From positions 124,001 to 188,000 of the forward strand of contig CAMIFC010000003.1 of the NCBI GenBank assembly GCA_946220775.1: a DNA stretch of 64,000 nucleotides, written 5' to 3'. This stretch comes from an uncultured Corynebacterium sp. Its GTDB lineage: Bacteria; Actinomycetota; Actinomycetes; Mycobacteriales; Mycobacteriaceae. The notes beneath the pieces were generated by a model. It was given only the letters and a program-made list of their open reading frames with translations. It was not told the DNA's origin and did no database searches. Numbering within the stretch: the stretch's first letter is position 1; each line of letters opens with the position of its first letter. This document shows, piece by piece, positions 42,422 to 52,222 of this stretch. Both the position numbers and the translations under genes were made by a program.

Positions 42422-45112
42422 TTAATTCAACGCGTCCGCAATCTGATCGCGAACTGCGACCAGACCGGCATCGATTCCGGCAGCATTTGTACCCGAGCCT
42501 TGCGCCATTGCTGGCTTACCGCCACCACGGCCCTCGACCTTTTCACCAAACGCCTTGACGATCTCGCCAGCCTTAATGCCCCGCTCCACCGCAGGCTTGT
42601 TGGCAGCCGCGACAAACGGCACCTTCTCGCCGTCGACCGCGGTAAACAGTACAACGGCGGGTTCGTTGTTGAAACGGCCGGTGGCGTCCTGGGCAATGGA
42701 ACGCAGGTCGCCAGCACCGATCCCCTCGCCGAGGTTCGTCACGAGCACCTTGACGCCAGCGATGTCCTGCGCCGAGGAAATGATCTCCCCGACCTGGGAC
42801 GCCAACTGCTGAGCGCGCAACTGAGCAACCTTTTTTTCGGTTGCCTTGAGCTTGGCGGTAAGGGCGTCGATTCGTTCTGGGACCTCCTCGCTGGTGGCCT
42901 TGAAATTGGCGGCGAGGTTGGCGACGATCGACCGGTCAGCAGCCAAGTGACGGAAGGAATCCATGCCGGTATACGCCTCAATGCGGCGCACGCCAGATCC
43001 CACGGAGGATTCGCCCAACACGGAGATCGGACCAATCTGCGACGAGTGATCCACGTGGATACCGCCACAGAGTTCCATGGAGAATGAGCCGCCGATCTCA
43101 ACGACGCGGACCTGCGAACCGTAGTTTTCACCGAACAGCGCCATCGCGCCCATCGCCTTCGCCTCGTCCAGGGACGTTTCGATGGTGTTGACCTGGTAGT
43201 CGGAATCCACTGCGGAGTTCGCGATCTCCTCGATCTGCTGCAGCTGAGCTGCAGTCAGCTGATTACCGTAGGAAAAGTCGAAGCGCAGGTAGCCCGGCTT
43301 GTTCAGGGAACCCGCCTGCACAGCATTCGGTCCCAACACCTCGCGCAGCGCCGCGTGAATCAGGTGAGTACCAGAGTGCGCCTGCCGTGCTTGGTGGCGC
43401 CACGACTTATCCACCTTCGCTGCCACCGCGTCACCGACCGCGAGCTCTCCCTCGGTGACCTGGACGTGATGGACAGAAACCTTCTTACCGATCTTCTGTA
43501 CATCTTGGACGTTGCCCAGCCCGCCTGGTCCGACGAGTTCACCCCGGTCGGCCATCTGACCGCCGGATTCTGCATAGAACGGGGTGGCGTCCAAAATAAT
43601 CTGGGCTTGCGTGCCCTGCGCGGCACGGTCGACCAACGCCCCGTCGACGATGAGGCCCAAAATGGTGCCCTCGCCTTCGAGCTGCGTGTAGCCGGTGAAT
43701 TCGGTGGGGTGCGAGTCAATGAAGGGACGGTAGACCGACAAGTCCGCGTGCCCCATCTTCTTGGCAGCATTATCTGCCTTGGCGCGAGCCTTCTGCTCCG
43801 CCATGAGGTCATGGAAGCCCTGTTCGTCCACAGTCAGGTCTGCTTCTGCCGCCATTTCCGTCGTGAGGTCGATCGGGAAGCCGTGAGTATCGTGCAGGGA
43901 GAACGCCACCTCACCGGGGACGGTCTTGATACCGGACTTGCGAGCCTCAGCCAAGAAGTTCTCGAACAGCTGGGAGCCGGACTCGAGAGTCTTCAAGAAG
44001 GCCTTCTCTTCGGTGACTGCGACGGAACGGATGCGATCCCAGTTCTTCTCAATCTCAGGGTACGATGGGGTCATGGTCTTGCGGACCATGTCCAGCAGCT
44101 TCTCGATGACCTCGCCCTGGGCTCCGAGGAGTCGAGCCGAACGGATAATACGGCGAATCAGTCGGCGCAGAATGTATCCGCGACCTTCATTACCGGGAGT
44201 CACACCGTCGAGAATCAGCATCAGTGCGGTTCGGCTGTGGTCGGCGATCACTCGGAAACGAATATCGGCAGCCGAGTCGACCTCGTTGCCTGCGTCGTCC
44301 TTCGCACCGTAGGTAGCGCCGGTGAGCTGTTCAGCGACGTCAATGACTGGTCGCAGCAGATCGGTCTCGTAAACGTTGTCGACATCCTGCAGCAGACAGG
44401 CGAGACGCTCCACTCCCATGCCGGTATCGATGTTCTTCGCAGGCAGTGGCGCGACAATGTCAAAGGTGCCATCCTTCTTCGTTTCGCCACGCTCGAATTC
44501 CATGAACACGAGGTTCCAGATCTCGATGAACCGGCTATCGTCCACCGCTGGGCCGCCATCCTGGCCATAGACTGGGCCGCGGTCGTAGTAAATCTCGGAG
44601 CACGGACCGCACGGGCCAGGCACGCCCATGTGCCAATAGTTGTCCTCCATGCCCAGGCGCTGGATGCGCTCTTCCGGCAGGCCAATGACCTTGTGCCAGA
44701 TGTCCGCCGCTTCGTCATCATCGGTGTAGACGGTGGCCCACAGGCGATTCGGGTCAAGCCCCAGGCCGCCTTCGTCCACGCTTCCGGTCAGCAGCTCCCA
44801 GGCGTGTTTAATCGCACCTTCTTTGAAGTACTGACCGAAGGAGAAGTTACCCGCCATCTGGAAAAACGTGTTGTGGCGGGTCGTGATGCCAACCTCGTCA
44901 ATATCCAGCGTGCGAACACACTTCTGGATGGAGGTAGCCAATTTGTATGGCGGGGTTTGCTGCCCAAGGAAGTACGGCTTGAACGGAACCATGCCCGCGT
45001 TGACGAACAGAAGGTTCGGATCGTCAAGGATCAGCGAGGCACTGGGCACCTCGGTGTGGCCAGTCTTCGTGAAGTGTTCAATGAAGCGCTGGCGGATCTC
45101 ATGCGTTTGCAC
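42422..45112 (-). CDS. alaS: Alanyl-tRNA synthetase
   Basis: Charges tRNA-Ala and edits Ser/Gly errors. Full length at 896 residues: class II catalytic core (LFVNAGMVPFKPYFLGQQTP, RHNTFFQMAGNFSFGQYFKE), editing domain with zinc ligands in HSGTHLIHAAL and MELCGGIHVDHSSQIG, and the C-terminal DHHA1 domain with RGGGKPAMAQGSG. Start ATG 45112. 58 bp after rarA. Confidence 0.98.
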   Translation of the reverse strand: MQTHEIRQRFIEHFTKTGHTEVPSASLILDDPNLLFVNAGMVPFKPYFLGQQTPPYKLATSIQKCVRTLDIDEVGITTRHNTFFQMAGNFSFGQYFKEGAIKHAWELLTGSVDEGGLGLDPNRLWATVYTDDDEAADIWHKVIGLPEERIQRLGMEDNYWHMGVPGPCGPCSEIYYDRGPVYGQDGGPAVDDSRFIEIWNLVFMEFERGETKKDGTFDIVAPLPAKNIDTGMGVERLACLLQDVDNVYETDLLRPVIDVAEQLTGATYGAKDDAGNEVDSAADIRFRVIADHSRTALMLILDGVTPGNEGRGYILRRLIRRIIRSARLLGAQGEVIEKLLDMVRKTMTPSYPEIEKNWDRIRSVAVTEEKAFLKTLESGSQLFENFLAEARKSGIKTVPGEVAFSLHDTHGFPIDLTTEMAAEADLTVDEQGFHDLMAEQKARAKADNAAKKMGHADLSVYRPFIDSHPTEFTGYTQLEGEGTILGLIVDGALVDRAAQGTQAQIILDATPFYAESGGQMADRGELVGPGGLGNVQDVQKIGKKVSVHHVQVTEGELAVGDAVAAKVDKSWRHQARQAHSGTHLIHAALREVLGPNAVQAGSLNKPGYLRFDFSYGNQLTAAQLQQIEEIANSAVDSDYQVNTIETSLDEAKAMGAMALFGENYGSQVRVVEIGGSFSMELCGGIHVDHSSQIGPISVLGESSVGSGVRRIEAYTGMDSFRHLAADRSIVANLAANFKATSEEVPERIDALTAKLKATEKKVAQLRAQQLASQVGEIISSAQDIAGVKVLVTNLGEGIGAGDLRSIAQDATGRFNNEPAVVLFTAVDGEKVPFVAAANKPAVERGIKAGEIVKAFGEKVEGRGGGKPAMAQGSGTNAAGIDAGLVAVRDQIADALN

Positions 45113-45170
45113 GGTTCTGCTACCTCAAACTCTCAAAATACTAGTGTTTATCGATGTATGCTTTGGGATT

Positions 45171-46604
45171 CTACTTGTTACGGCGGAATCCTCGAACGAT
45201 ACCCCGCAGCGAGTCTAGTCGCGCACTGATCGTTCGTTCATGGCCATGATTGGTCGGCTTGTAATAAACAGCATCCGCAATATCGTCCGGCAAATACTGC
45301 TGCTGAAGCACACCGAGCGGATCATCGTGAGGATACTTATATCCCACGGCATGCCCCAACGCCTTTGCTCCGCTGTAGTGCCCATCCCGCAGGTGCGGTG
45401 GCACGGGGCCTCCCCGACCGGCCTGGATATCAGCGATGGCGTTGCCGATGCCCAGGTATGCCGCGTTGCTTTTCGGCGACGTCGCAAGGTGAACCGTCGC
45501 GTGCGCCAACGTGATCCGAGCTTCCGGCATGCCGATGAAGCTCACCGCTTGATGCGCCGCCACCGCCACTTGCAGTGCGCTGTGGTCTGCCGTTCCAATA
45601 TCTTCGGACGCCAATATAGTCAAACGCCGTGCAATAAACCTAGGGTCTTCCCCACCTTCCAGCATGCGGGCGAGATAGTGCAGCGCAGCATCAGGATCGG
45701 ATCCTCGGATGGACTTGATGAAGGCACTAGTAACGTCATAGTGCTGGTCCCCATCCCGGTCGTAACGCACGACGGCTTTGTTCGTAGATCGCTGAACATC
45801 AGCAACAGTGACCGCGACCGGAGCTTCACTGGTTGCCTCCGGATGCTGAGCGAGGACGTCCTCGGCTGCAGCCTCCAGGTAGGTCAGGCTTCGCCGCGCA
45901 TCACCACCGGAAATCGCAACGAGGTGAGCCAGGGCTGCGTCCTCAAGCTTGAGAGCACCATCGTAACCACGGGGGTCGGTGAGGGCGCGCTGCACGAGGA
46001 CCTCGATGTCCGCCTCAGCCAACGGCTGCAACGTCACGAGGAGCGATCGGCTGAGCAGCGGCGATACCACGGAAAAGCTAGGGTTTTCGGTGGTCGCGGC
46101 GACCAAAAGCACTGTCCGGTTCTCCACGGCCGCGAGCAGGGCGTCCTGCTGAGTTTTGGAAAACCGATGGACCTCGTCGATGAACAGTACGGTGCGCTCG
46201 CCGTGGATGAGTCGGCGGCGAGCCTCGTCAATAACCTCGCGCACTTGCTTCACGCCAGAGTCCAACGCGGACAACGCCACAAAATGGCGACCTGATGCCG
46301 CCGACACGAGGCTGGCGATCGTCGTTTTTCCAGTCCCCGGCGGACCAAATAAAATGACGGACGAATCGCCATGGCCCTCGACCAAGCGACGAAGTGGAGT
46401 GCCTTTGCCTAAGACATGATCTTGGCCGACAACCTCGTCTAGATCCCGCGGGCGCATGCGCACCGCCAGTGGTGCGTGCGTGCCCGGGTGAAAATACTGC
46501 TCCGCGCTTGCCGAACGTCGGCCCCCTAGATTCCCCTTGGTTGCGCCAGAACCTGTGGAGTCAGACGGCTCAAACGATCCGGCCTGAGAGAACAGATCAG
46601 CCAT
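45171..46604 (-). CDS. rarA: Replication-associated recombination ATPase RarA (MgsA)
   Basis: AAA+ clamp-loader-like ATPase acting at stalled forks. Walker A LFGPPGTGKTTIASLVS, Walker B VLFIDEVHRFSKTQQD, sensor VAATTENPSFSVVSPLLSR, and the C-terminal tetramer domain ending with YKYPHDDPLGVLQQQYLPD. 477 residues from ATG 46604, which has AGGA 8 nt upstream and overlaps the end of the phosphotransferase-like gene by 8 bp. Confidence 0.95.
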   Translation of the reverse strand: MADLFSQAGSFEPSDSTGSGATKGNLGGRRSASAEQYFHPGTHAPLAVRMRPRDLDEVVGQDHVLGKGTPLRRLVEGHGDSSVILFGPPGTGKTTIASLVSAASGRHFVALSALDSGVKQVREVIDEARRRLIHGERTVLFIDEVHRFSKTQQDALLAAVENRTVLLVAATTENPSFSVVSPLLSRSLLVTLQPLAEADIEVLVQRALTDPRGYDGALKLEDAALAHLVAISGGDARRSLTYLEAAAEDVLAQHPEATSEAPVAVTVADVQRSTNKAVVRYDRDGDQHYDVTSAFIKSIRGSDPDAALHYLARMLEGGEDPRFIARRLTILASEDIGTADHSALQVAVAAHQAVSFIGMPEARITLAHATVHLATSPKSNAAYLGIGNAIADIQAGRGGPVPPHLRDGHYSGAKALGHAVGYKYPHDDPLGVLQQQYLPDDIADAVYYKPTNHGHERTISARLDSLRGIVRGFRRNK

Positions 46605-47841
46605 CGCCGCGTTCCTGAGGGGTGGCACCGAGCCGGGCCAACGCCGCGAGCAGAGACTTCGTTAATTCCCCGACAACCGGATACCCCGGCCGATCGTGGT
46701 TCATCGCGAATCGCTGGATGGCCTCCAGCGTCGTAGCCAGGTCAACGAGCTGCGCATTCGTGAGGTTCTTCAGATCGTCCCCACCGATGTTGAACTCCTC
46801 GAGCTCGGAGAGATTAGCCGGCCCGTAGTACAGCAACGCGAGGGAGAAAAACGCCCAGCCGATCAGGGAAGCCATGATCGCCGCGTACAGCTCATCATCG
46901 TCGCGGTATTCCGGCCACATTTGGGTGATTTCCACACGCCATGCCGCGATAAACTCGTCGGTTTCCTCGTCGGTCAAGGCCGGGGTGGATGTGTCCTGTG
47001 GGAAGCCAGCGACGACACACGCCACATCGAATGCGATGTCCCGGAAGCCAGCCCACTCGTAATCCAGGAAGTAAACCCGGTTGGTAAGCAACAGGTTATC
47101 GGGGGTCAGATCAAACGGAGTAAACGCCCGAATATCGACTCGGTTCTGCCGATCAGCGGCGTAATTCGCAAAATCAACGACGACAGGATCGATCGGTACC
47201 TTGTTTTTGGTCAGCAGTTTGACGCCCGTCTTGATGAGTTCATCAATCCGCAGGTCACGGCCCTGCAACGCATTGGAAGAAATGCCGTGGCGCTGGCACT
47301 GTCGGCGAAGAAGCGTCACATAGGCTTCTTCGCGACCAGCGGTGGCCACGTGCATGCGCCCGAGTGCCCGACCCAACTTTCGGAGTGCCACCAGACGGTC
47401 GTCGGCATCGAAGTGGTTGATGACATCCGTGAAGTTTTTACCGTCCCCCAAATCGGAAAGAACCAGCAAGCGCTTCTCAATGTCATAGGCCAAGAGCTGC
47501 GGCCCCGGTCGGCCCTCTTCTGCCAACGAGTTGGTGAATTGGTAGGCCACCAGCTCGCGGAACAAGACCGCTTCGTCCAACGTGATGTTGAGATCTTCGC
47601 TCACCTGGCGAGCGTCCGGGTCAGCTGGGGGCAACTGCTTCACGACCACCGTGCGCTCCGGCAGGAAGTCGTTTTGTGCAACGCGCGCTCGAAGAACCAA
47701 CGCAGCACCGTTGCCTCCCAAATCTTCCGGATGGGTGAGCTCCGGGGTCCCTCCAAATCTGGAGGCCAAGAGCTCTTGGGCGGCACTCACCGTGTTGTCA
47801 ATGGTCAATGCGGTGCTGTCTTGATTCACTTCTTTGCTCAT
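46597..47841 (-). CDS. Aminoglycoside-phosphotransferase-like protein, function unknown
   Basis: Protein-kinase-fold (APH/choline-kinase-like) protein of 414 residues. Seen: nucleotide-lobe lysine in RTVVVKQLP (about 68), LLVLSDLGDGKNF hinge-like segment (about 125-137), a catalytic-loop equivalent F243-D-L-T-P-D-N249 in which the usual His of HxDxxxxN is Phe, and metal Asp260 in FLDYEWAGFRDIAFD. The retained Asp, Asn and Lys suggest possible phosphotransfer; the substrate is unknown. Conserved position between aspS and rarA, 38 bp after aspS, rather than a resistance cassette. Confidence 0.75.
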   Translation of the reverse strand: MSKEVNQDSTALTIDNTVSAAQELLASRFGGTPELTHPEDLGGNGAALVLRARVAQNDFLPERTVVVKQLPPADPDARQVSEDLNITLDEAVLFRELVAYQFTNSLAEEGRPGPQLLAYDIEKRLLVLSDLGDGKNFTDVINHFDADDRLVALRKLGRALGRMHVATAGREEAYVTLLRRQCQRHGISSNALQGRDLRIDELIKTGVKLLTKNKVPIDPVVVDFANYAADRQNRVDIRAFTPFDLTPDNLLLTNRVYFLDYEWAGFRDIAFDVACVVAGFPQDTSTPALTDEETDEFIAAWRVEITQMWPEYRDDDELYAAIMASLIGWAFFSLALLYYGPANLSELEEFNIGGDDLKNLTNAQLVDLATTLEAIQRFAMNHDRPGYPVVGELTKSLLAALARLGATPQERGDG

Positions 47842-47879
47842 TCTTATGGCTGGCTGCGAACCGGCCAGTCAACTTATTT

Positions 47880-49703
47880 TTAGGATTCCGAACCAGGCTT
47901 CGCGCCGACCTTCGTGGCCTTTCGGTTCTTCTTTGGCTTCACGTCGATGCCGGATTCCTTGCGCTGCTCAGGCGTGATCTCGCCAGGCGCATCGGTCAAC
48001 GGATCGACACCGCCACCGGACTTCGGGAATGCGATGACGTCTCGGATGGAGTCGAACCCACCCAGAAGGCTAACAATTCGATCCCAGCCGAAGGCGATAC
48101 CGCCGTGTGGTGGTGCGCCGAAGGCGAATGCGTCGAGTAGGAAGCCAAACTTCTCCTTGGCCTCTTCCTCAGAGATGCCCATCACCTTAAACACGCGCTC
48201 CTGGATGTCCGAACGGTGGATACGAATAGAACCGCCACCGATCTCGTTTCCATTACACACGATGTCATATGCGTAGGCCAGAGCAGAGCCTGGATCCTCA
48301 TCAAAGGTGTCGAGAAACTCCGGCTTCGGCGAGGTAAACGCATGGTGCACCGCGGTCCATGCGGAGTTACCAAGCGCAACATCACCTTCAGCCTGAGCAT
48401 CAGCCGCTGGCTCGAACATCGGAGCATCCACAACCCAGGTGAATGCCCATTCGTCGTCCTTGATCAGGCCCAGCTTCGAGGCAATTTCGCCACGAGCTGC
48501 GCCCAGCAGGCCGCGCGAGGACTTAGTGTCACCGGCAGCGAAGAAAATGCAGTCGCCTGGTTTTGCACCGACGTGCTCTGCGATTCCGGCGCGCTCTGCG
48601 TCCGTGATGTTCTTAGCCACTGGGCCGCTCAGCTCACCGTCCTTACCAATGAGGATGTATGCAAGCCCCTTGGCGCCGCGCTGCTTGGCCCATTCTTGCC
48701 ATGCATCGAGTTGACGACGTGGCTGGCTAGCGCCACCGTCCATGACAACCGCGCCCACGTATTCGTTCTGGAACACCCGGAAGGTGGTGTCCTTGAAGAA
48801 CTCGGTACACTCCGTGATCTGGATATCGAAACGCAGATCCGGCTTGTCGGAGCCATACAGGCGCATCGCATCGGCGTAGGTCATGCGTGGGAATGGCGTC
48901 GTCACCTTGTAGCCCGCTGCCTGCCAGACGTCGGTGAGGATTTCCTCGGCCAACGCAATGACGTCCTCCTGGTCGACGAAGCTCATCTCAACGTCGAGCT
49001 GGGTGAACTCTGGCTGACGGTCGGCGCGGAAGTCCTCATCGCGGTAGCAGCGTGCCAGCTGGTAGTAACGCTCCATGCCGGCAACCATCAACAGCTGCTT
49101 GAACAGCTGTGGGGACTGTGGCAGCGCATAGAAAGTACCTGGCTTCAGACGCGCTGGAACCAGGAAGTCGCGTGCGCCTTCTGGGGTCGAGCGGGTCAGC
49201 GTTGGGGTCTCGATCTCCGTGAAATCATGGCGAGCCAGCACGTTGCGGGCGGCAGCGTTCACCTTGGAGCGCAGTCGCAGCGCATCGCCCTGGGACTTAC
49301 GGCGCAAATCCAGGTAGCGGTACTTCAGGCGGGTCTCCTCGCCCACTTCACCTGCCGACGATGGGTCGTCGATCTGGAAAGGAAGTGGTGCAGATTCGTT
49401 GAGAACCTCCAGCTGGCTAACGTTCACCTCAACTGCGCCGGATGGTAGGTTCGGGTTCTCCGAGCCCTCCGGGCGTGCCTCGACACGGCCAACCACACGG
49501 ATGCAGTATTCGCTACGCAAATCGTGAGCGCGCTCTGCGACCTCGGATTCGCGGAAGACGACCTGTGCCACGCCGGAGCGGTCACGAAGGTCAATGAAGA
49601 TTACTCCGCCGTGGTCGCGTCGACGCCCCACCCAACCGGTGAGGGTGACCTCGGAGTCAATGTCTTCTGGGCGGAGTTCGCCGGCAAGATGTGTACGCAG
49701 CAC
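47880..49703 (-). CDS. aspS: Aspartyl-tRNA synthetase
   Basis: Charges tRNA-Asp. 607 residues: N-terminal OB-fold anticodon domain (TLTGWVGRRRDHGGVIFIDL), class II core with RCYRDEDFRADRQPEFTQLD (motif 2) and GIAFGWDRIVSLLGG (motif 3), and the bacterial GAD insert in between. The basic tail KPKKNRKATKVGAKPG is additional. Discriminating or non-discriminating type cannot be told here. Divergent from the zinc metallopeptidase across 176 bp. Confidence 0.97.
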   Translation of the reverse strand: MLRTHLAGELRPEDIDSEVTLTGWVGRRRDHGGVIFIDLRDRSGVAQVVFRESEVAERAHDLRSEYCIRVVGRVEARPEGSENPNLPSGAVEVNVSQLEVLNESAPLPFQIDDPSSAGEVGEETRLKYRYLDLRRKSQGDALRLRSKVNAAARNVLARHDFTEIETPTLTRSTPEGARDFLVPARLKPGTFYALPQSPQLFKQLLMVAGMERYYQLARCYRDEDFRADRQPEFTQLDVEMSFVDQEDVIALAEEILTDVWQAAGYKVTTPFPRMTYADAMRLYGSDKPDLRFDIQITECTEFFKDTTFRVFQNEYVGAVVMDGGASQPRRQLDAWQEWAKQRGAKGLAYILIGKDGELSGPVAKNITDAERAGIAEHVGAKPGDCIFFAAGDTKSSRGLLGAARGEIASKLGLIKDDEWAFTWVVDAPMFEPAADAQAEGDVALGNSAWTAVHHAFTSPKPEFLDTFDEDPGSALAYAYDIVCNGNEIGGGSIRIHRSDIQERVFKVMGISEEEAKEKFGFLLDAFAFGAPPHGGIAFGWDRIVSLLGGFDSIRDVIAFPKSGGGVDPLTDAPGEITPEQRKESGIDVKPKKNRKATKVGAKPGSES

Positions 49704-49879
49704 GTCGCTGATGTTCCTTCCACGCTGTTTTCAACGGTTCCAACGATCGACGGTATCGGATCAGCCCCTCAGCATACTCGGTCTTCATTTGTCCCAGTAG
49801 GTAGTCCCCTCTTATATCACCGTGACCTAAGGAAGATACTGGGCATTTCCTTATCGTGGCATGTGGCAAACTAACCAGT
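49704..49879. promoter_or_regulatory. Divergent promoter region aspS / zinc metallopeptidase
   Basis: 176 bp between divergent starts. On the plus strand TTGTCC, 17 bp, TTATAT (about 49788-49816) is a plausible promoter; on the minus strand TATAAG near 49812 may serve aspS. An inverted repeat TAAGGAA-12-TTCCTTA (49828-49853) lies between the plus-strand promoter and the GTG and could be an operator. Confidence 0.4.
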
Positions 49880-50836
49880 GTGACCTTTAATAAGAATCTT
49901 GGCGATACACAGGGCCGTGCCTCCGGTACTGGCGGTTCTGGTGGCAGTAACTTCAGTGGCGGCATGGGCTTCGGTGGCTCTGGCCGCGGCGGCGGTGGAA
50001 ACTCCCTCGTCAACATGCTCGTCTCCCAAATCGGCATGCGGTTTGGAATCCCCGGAATCATCATCGCGGCGATCGTATTGTTTTTCATCAATGGCGGCGG
50101 CGGAATCTTTAATAGTGGTTCAGATCAGCAGTCCCAGATCAGCGCCTCCCAATCCGGCCGAGGCCTCGAGCATTGCAAGACGTTCGAGGACGCCAACCAA
50201 CACGACGATTGCCGGATTCAAGCCACCGCTATTTCCCTCGACAGATTTTGGCAAGATGCCCTCCCCCAGGAGGCCAATATTCACTACACCGAGCCGGGAA
50301 TCGTGATCGGTGGCGGCCAGATGCGCACTGGATGCGGACTCGCGGATGCCAGTCAAACCGGGCCGTTCTATTGCCCTGGTGACGAAACCGCGTACTTTGC
50401 GACCCCATTCTTTCAACAGCTGAAGCAAATGGGCGGGTCGGATGGCCCCTTCGCCCAGATGTATGTGGTCGCCCACGAGATTGGCCACCACATCCAGCAC
50501 TTGGAGGGAACGCTGGGATTATCGGACTATAACCAGCCTGGCGCCGACTCGAATGCCGTGAAAATCGAGCTTCAGGCCGATTGCTACGCGGGTCTGTGGG
50601 CTAGCCACGCCGATAAGGGGCCGGACGCTGTTCTGGATCCGCTGACTCAAGATCAGGTCAATCAGGCCGTGAAATCAGCGAGGGCTATCGGCGATGATGT
50701 CATCCAACAGTCCTCGGGCCAGCACGTGAACCCGGATAAGTGGACGCACGGCTCCTCGAAACAGCGCGTCGATTCCTTCCTTCGCGGCTACCAGGGCGGA
50801 ACGATGGCCAGCTGCAAGCAGAGCTTTAACCGCTAG
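49880..50836 (+). CDS. Neutral zinc metallopeptidase, YpfJ family, membrane-anchored
   Basis: Predicted zinc metallopeptidase. From the GTG at 49880 (MTFNKNLGDTQG) it has 318 residues: a glycine-rich N-terminal segment (about 17-40), one transmembrane helix (about 55-71), and an outer catalytic domain with HEIGHH (199-204, HExxH) and the likely third ligand E230 in KIELQADCYAGLW. Four Cys in the 99-165 region may form disulfides. Similar to the glycine-rich Rv2575 type of mycobacteria. No clear ribosome-binding site precedes the GTG; an upstream start at 49856 is possible. Substrate unknown. Confidence 0.85.
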   Translation: MTFNKNLGDTQGRASGTGGSGGSNFSGGMGFGGSGRGGGGNSLVNMLVSQIGMRFGIPGIIIAAIVLFFINGGGGIFNSGSDQQSQISASQSGRGLEHCKTFEDANQHDDCRIQATAISLDRFWQDALPQEANIHYTEPGIVIGGGQMRTGCGLADASQTGPFYCPGDETAYFATPFFQQLKQMGGSDGPFAQMYVVAHEIGHHIQHLEGTLGLSDYNQPGADSNAVKIELQADCYAGLWASHADKGPDAVLDPLTQDQVNQAVKSARAIGDDVIQQSSGQHVNPDKWTHGSSKQRVDSFLRGYQGGTMASCKQSFNR

Positions 50837-50839
50837 CCC

Positions 50840-50874
50840 AGTCGGCCCTGGTCTAGCCTGGTAACACGCCGACT
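50840..50874. terminator. Possible bidirectional terminator between the metallopeptidase and hisS
   Basis: Inverted repeat AGTCGGC / GCCGACT with a 21-base loop, between the convergent stops and touching the hisS stop. There is also a direct repeat CTAGCCCAG (50833-50841, 50873-50881). No U-run, so the terminator call is weak. Confidence 0.3.
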
Positions 50875-52177
50875 AGCCCAGCACGCCGGCCACGTGGGTA
50901 AGGACATCCGCCAGCGCGACGTCCTCCTGGCTCCCTGCGTCGAGGTCCTTCACAGCGACAGTTCCGGCGGCGAGTTCTTGGTCGCCCATGACCAGCGCCA
51001 CTCGTGCTCCCGCACGGTTAGCCCCCTTCATCGCGCCCTTGAGCCCACGGTCACCGTAAGCCATGTCTGCTCCGATGCCCTTACCCCGCAGCTCATCGAT
51101 TAGCGCAACCATACGACGCTTCGCATCGGCTCCAAGGGCGATGCCATAAACGTCGACTCGACGGCCGGTAGCAGCCTTCTTGCCTTCAGCTTCCAGTGCG
51201 AGCAGTGCTCGGTCGACGCCCAGACCGAAACCAATGCCCGACAGATCCTGCCCGCCCAGCTGAGCCATCAGACCGTCGTAGCGACCACCGCCGCCGATCC
51301 CCGACTGAGCGCCCAGCCCGTCATGAACAAACTCGAAGCACGTCTTCGTGTAGTAGTCGAGGCCGCGGACCATGCGCGGATTAATCGTGTATGCCACGTC
51401 AAGATCGTCAAGCACCCCAGTCACGGTCTCGAAGTGTTCCCGCGAACTATCGGACAGGTGATCCTTCATCAACGGCGCATCCACCAGCATTTCTTGCATT
51501 GCCGGGCGCTTATCGTCCAACACACGCAGCGGGTTGAGCTTCGCGCGACGTTGGGTCTCTTCATCCAGTGGCAGCGTAGCCAGGAACTCCTGCAGCTTCG
51601 CGCGGTAAGCAGGCCGGTCAGTCGAATCGCCCAGGGAGGTCAGCTCCAAGCGAAAGCCGTCGAGGCCAATGCTGCGGAAACAACGATCAGCCAGCGCGAT
51701 CACTTCCGCGTCCAGTGCGGGATCGTCCACGCCAATGGCCTCCACACCGACCTGCTGAAGCTGGCGGAAACGCCCCGCCTGTGGCCGTTCGTAGCGGAAG
51801 AATGGGCCATTGTAAGCAAGCTTGACTGGCAACTGCCCACGATCCAGGTTGTGTTGAATAACCGCGCGCATCACTCCGGCGGTGCCTTCCGGGCGTAGCG
51901 TCACGGAACGGTCGCCACGATCGGCGAACGTGTACATCTCCTTGCTCACCACGTCGGTGGATTCCCCCACACCCCGAGCAAATAGAGAAGTATCCTCAAA
52001 TACCGGCAGTTCGATGTGCTCATAGCCCGCGTTGTGGGCTGCAGTAATGAAGGCTTCGCGAACCGCAAAAAATTCCGAGGACTGAGGTGGGAAATAGTCC
52101 GGAATGCCCTTCGGCGCGTGGAGCGGTTGGAACTTCTGCTCGGAGTTGTGTCCTGATTTTTTCGCTGCGTTAGTCAC
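50873..52177 (-). CDS. hisS: Histidyl-tRNA synthetase
   Basis: Charges tRNA-His. 434 residues: motif 1 region (APKGIPDYFPPQ), LRPEGTAGVMRAVIQ, motif 2 GPFFRYERPQAGRFRQLQQV, the histidine-binding RGLDYYTKTCFEF and motif 3 in GIGFGLGVDRALLALE, then the anticodon-binding domain. Starts MTNAAKKSGHN. Downstream (45 bp) of the metallo-beta-lactamase gene, the mycobacterial order. Confidence 0.97.
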   Translation of the reverse strand: MTNAAKKSGHNSEQKFQPLHAPKGIPDYFPPQSSEFFAVREAFITAAHNAGYEHIELPVFEDTSLFARGVGESTDVVSKEMYTFADRGDRSVTLRPEGTAGVMRAVIQHNLDRGQLPVKLAYNGPFFRYERPQAGRFRQLQQVGVEAIGVDDPALDAEVIALADRCFRSIGLDGFRLELTSLGDSTDRPAYRAKLQEFLATLPLDEETQRRAKLNPLRVLDDKRPAMQEMLVDAPLMKDHLSDSSREHFETVTGVLDDLDVAYTINPRMVRGLDYYTKTCFEFVHDGLGAQSGIGGGGRYDGLMAQLGGQDLSGIGFGLGVDRALLALEAEGKKAATGRRVDVYGIALGADAKRRMVALIDELRGKGIGADMAYGDRGLKGAMKGANRAGARVALVMGDQELAAGTVAVKDLDAGSQEDVALADVLTHVAGVLG

Positions 52178-52222
52178 AGTCCCACATCTTAGTGACTCCG
52201 CCGGACACCGGTACCTCCACCC

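Noticed and set aside
43355..45229. 624-codon open frame on the plus strand opposite alaS
   Set aside because: Antisense shadow of a clear alanyl-tRNA synthetase in high-GC DNA; the translation shows no family motif and no ribosome-binding site.
46597..47841. Aminoglycoside resistance gene
   Set aside because: Only fold-level similarity, catalytic-loop His is absent, and the locus is conserved housekeeping with no mobile element nearby.
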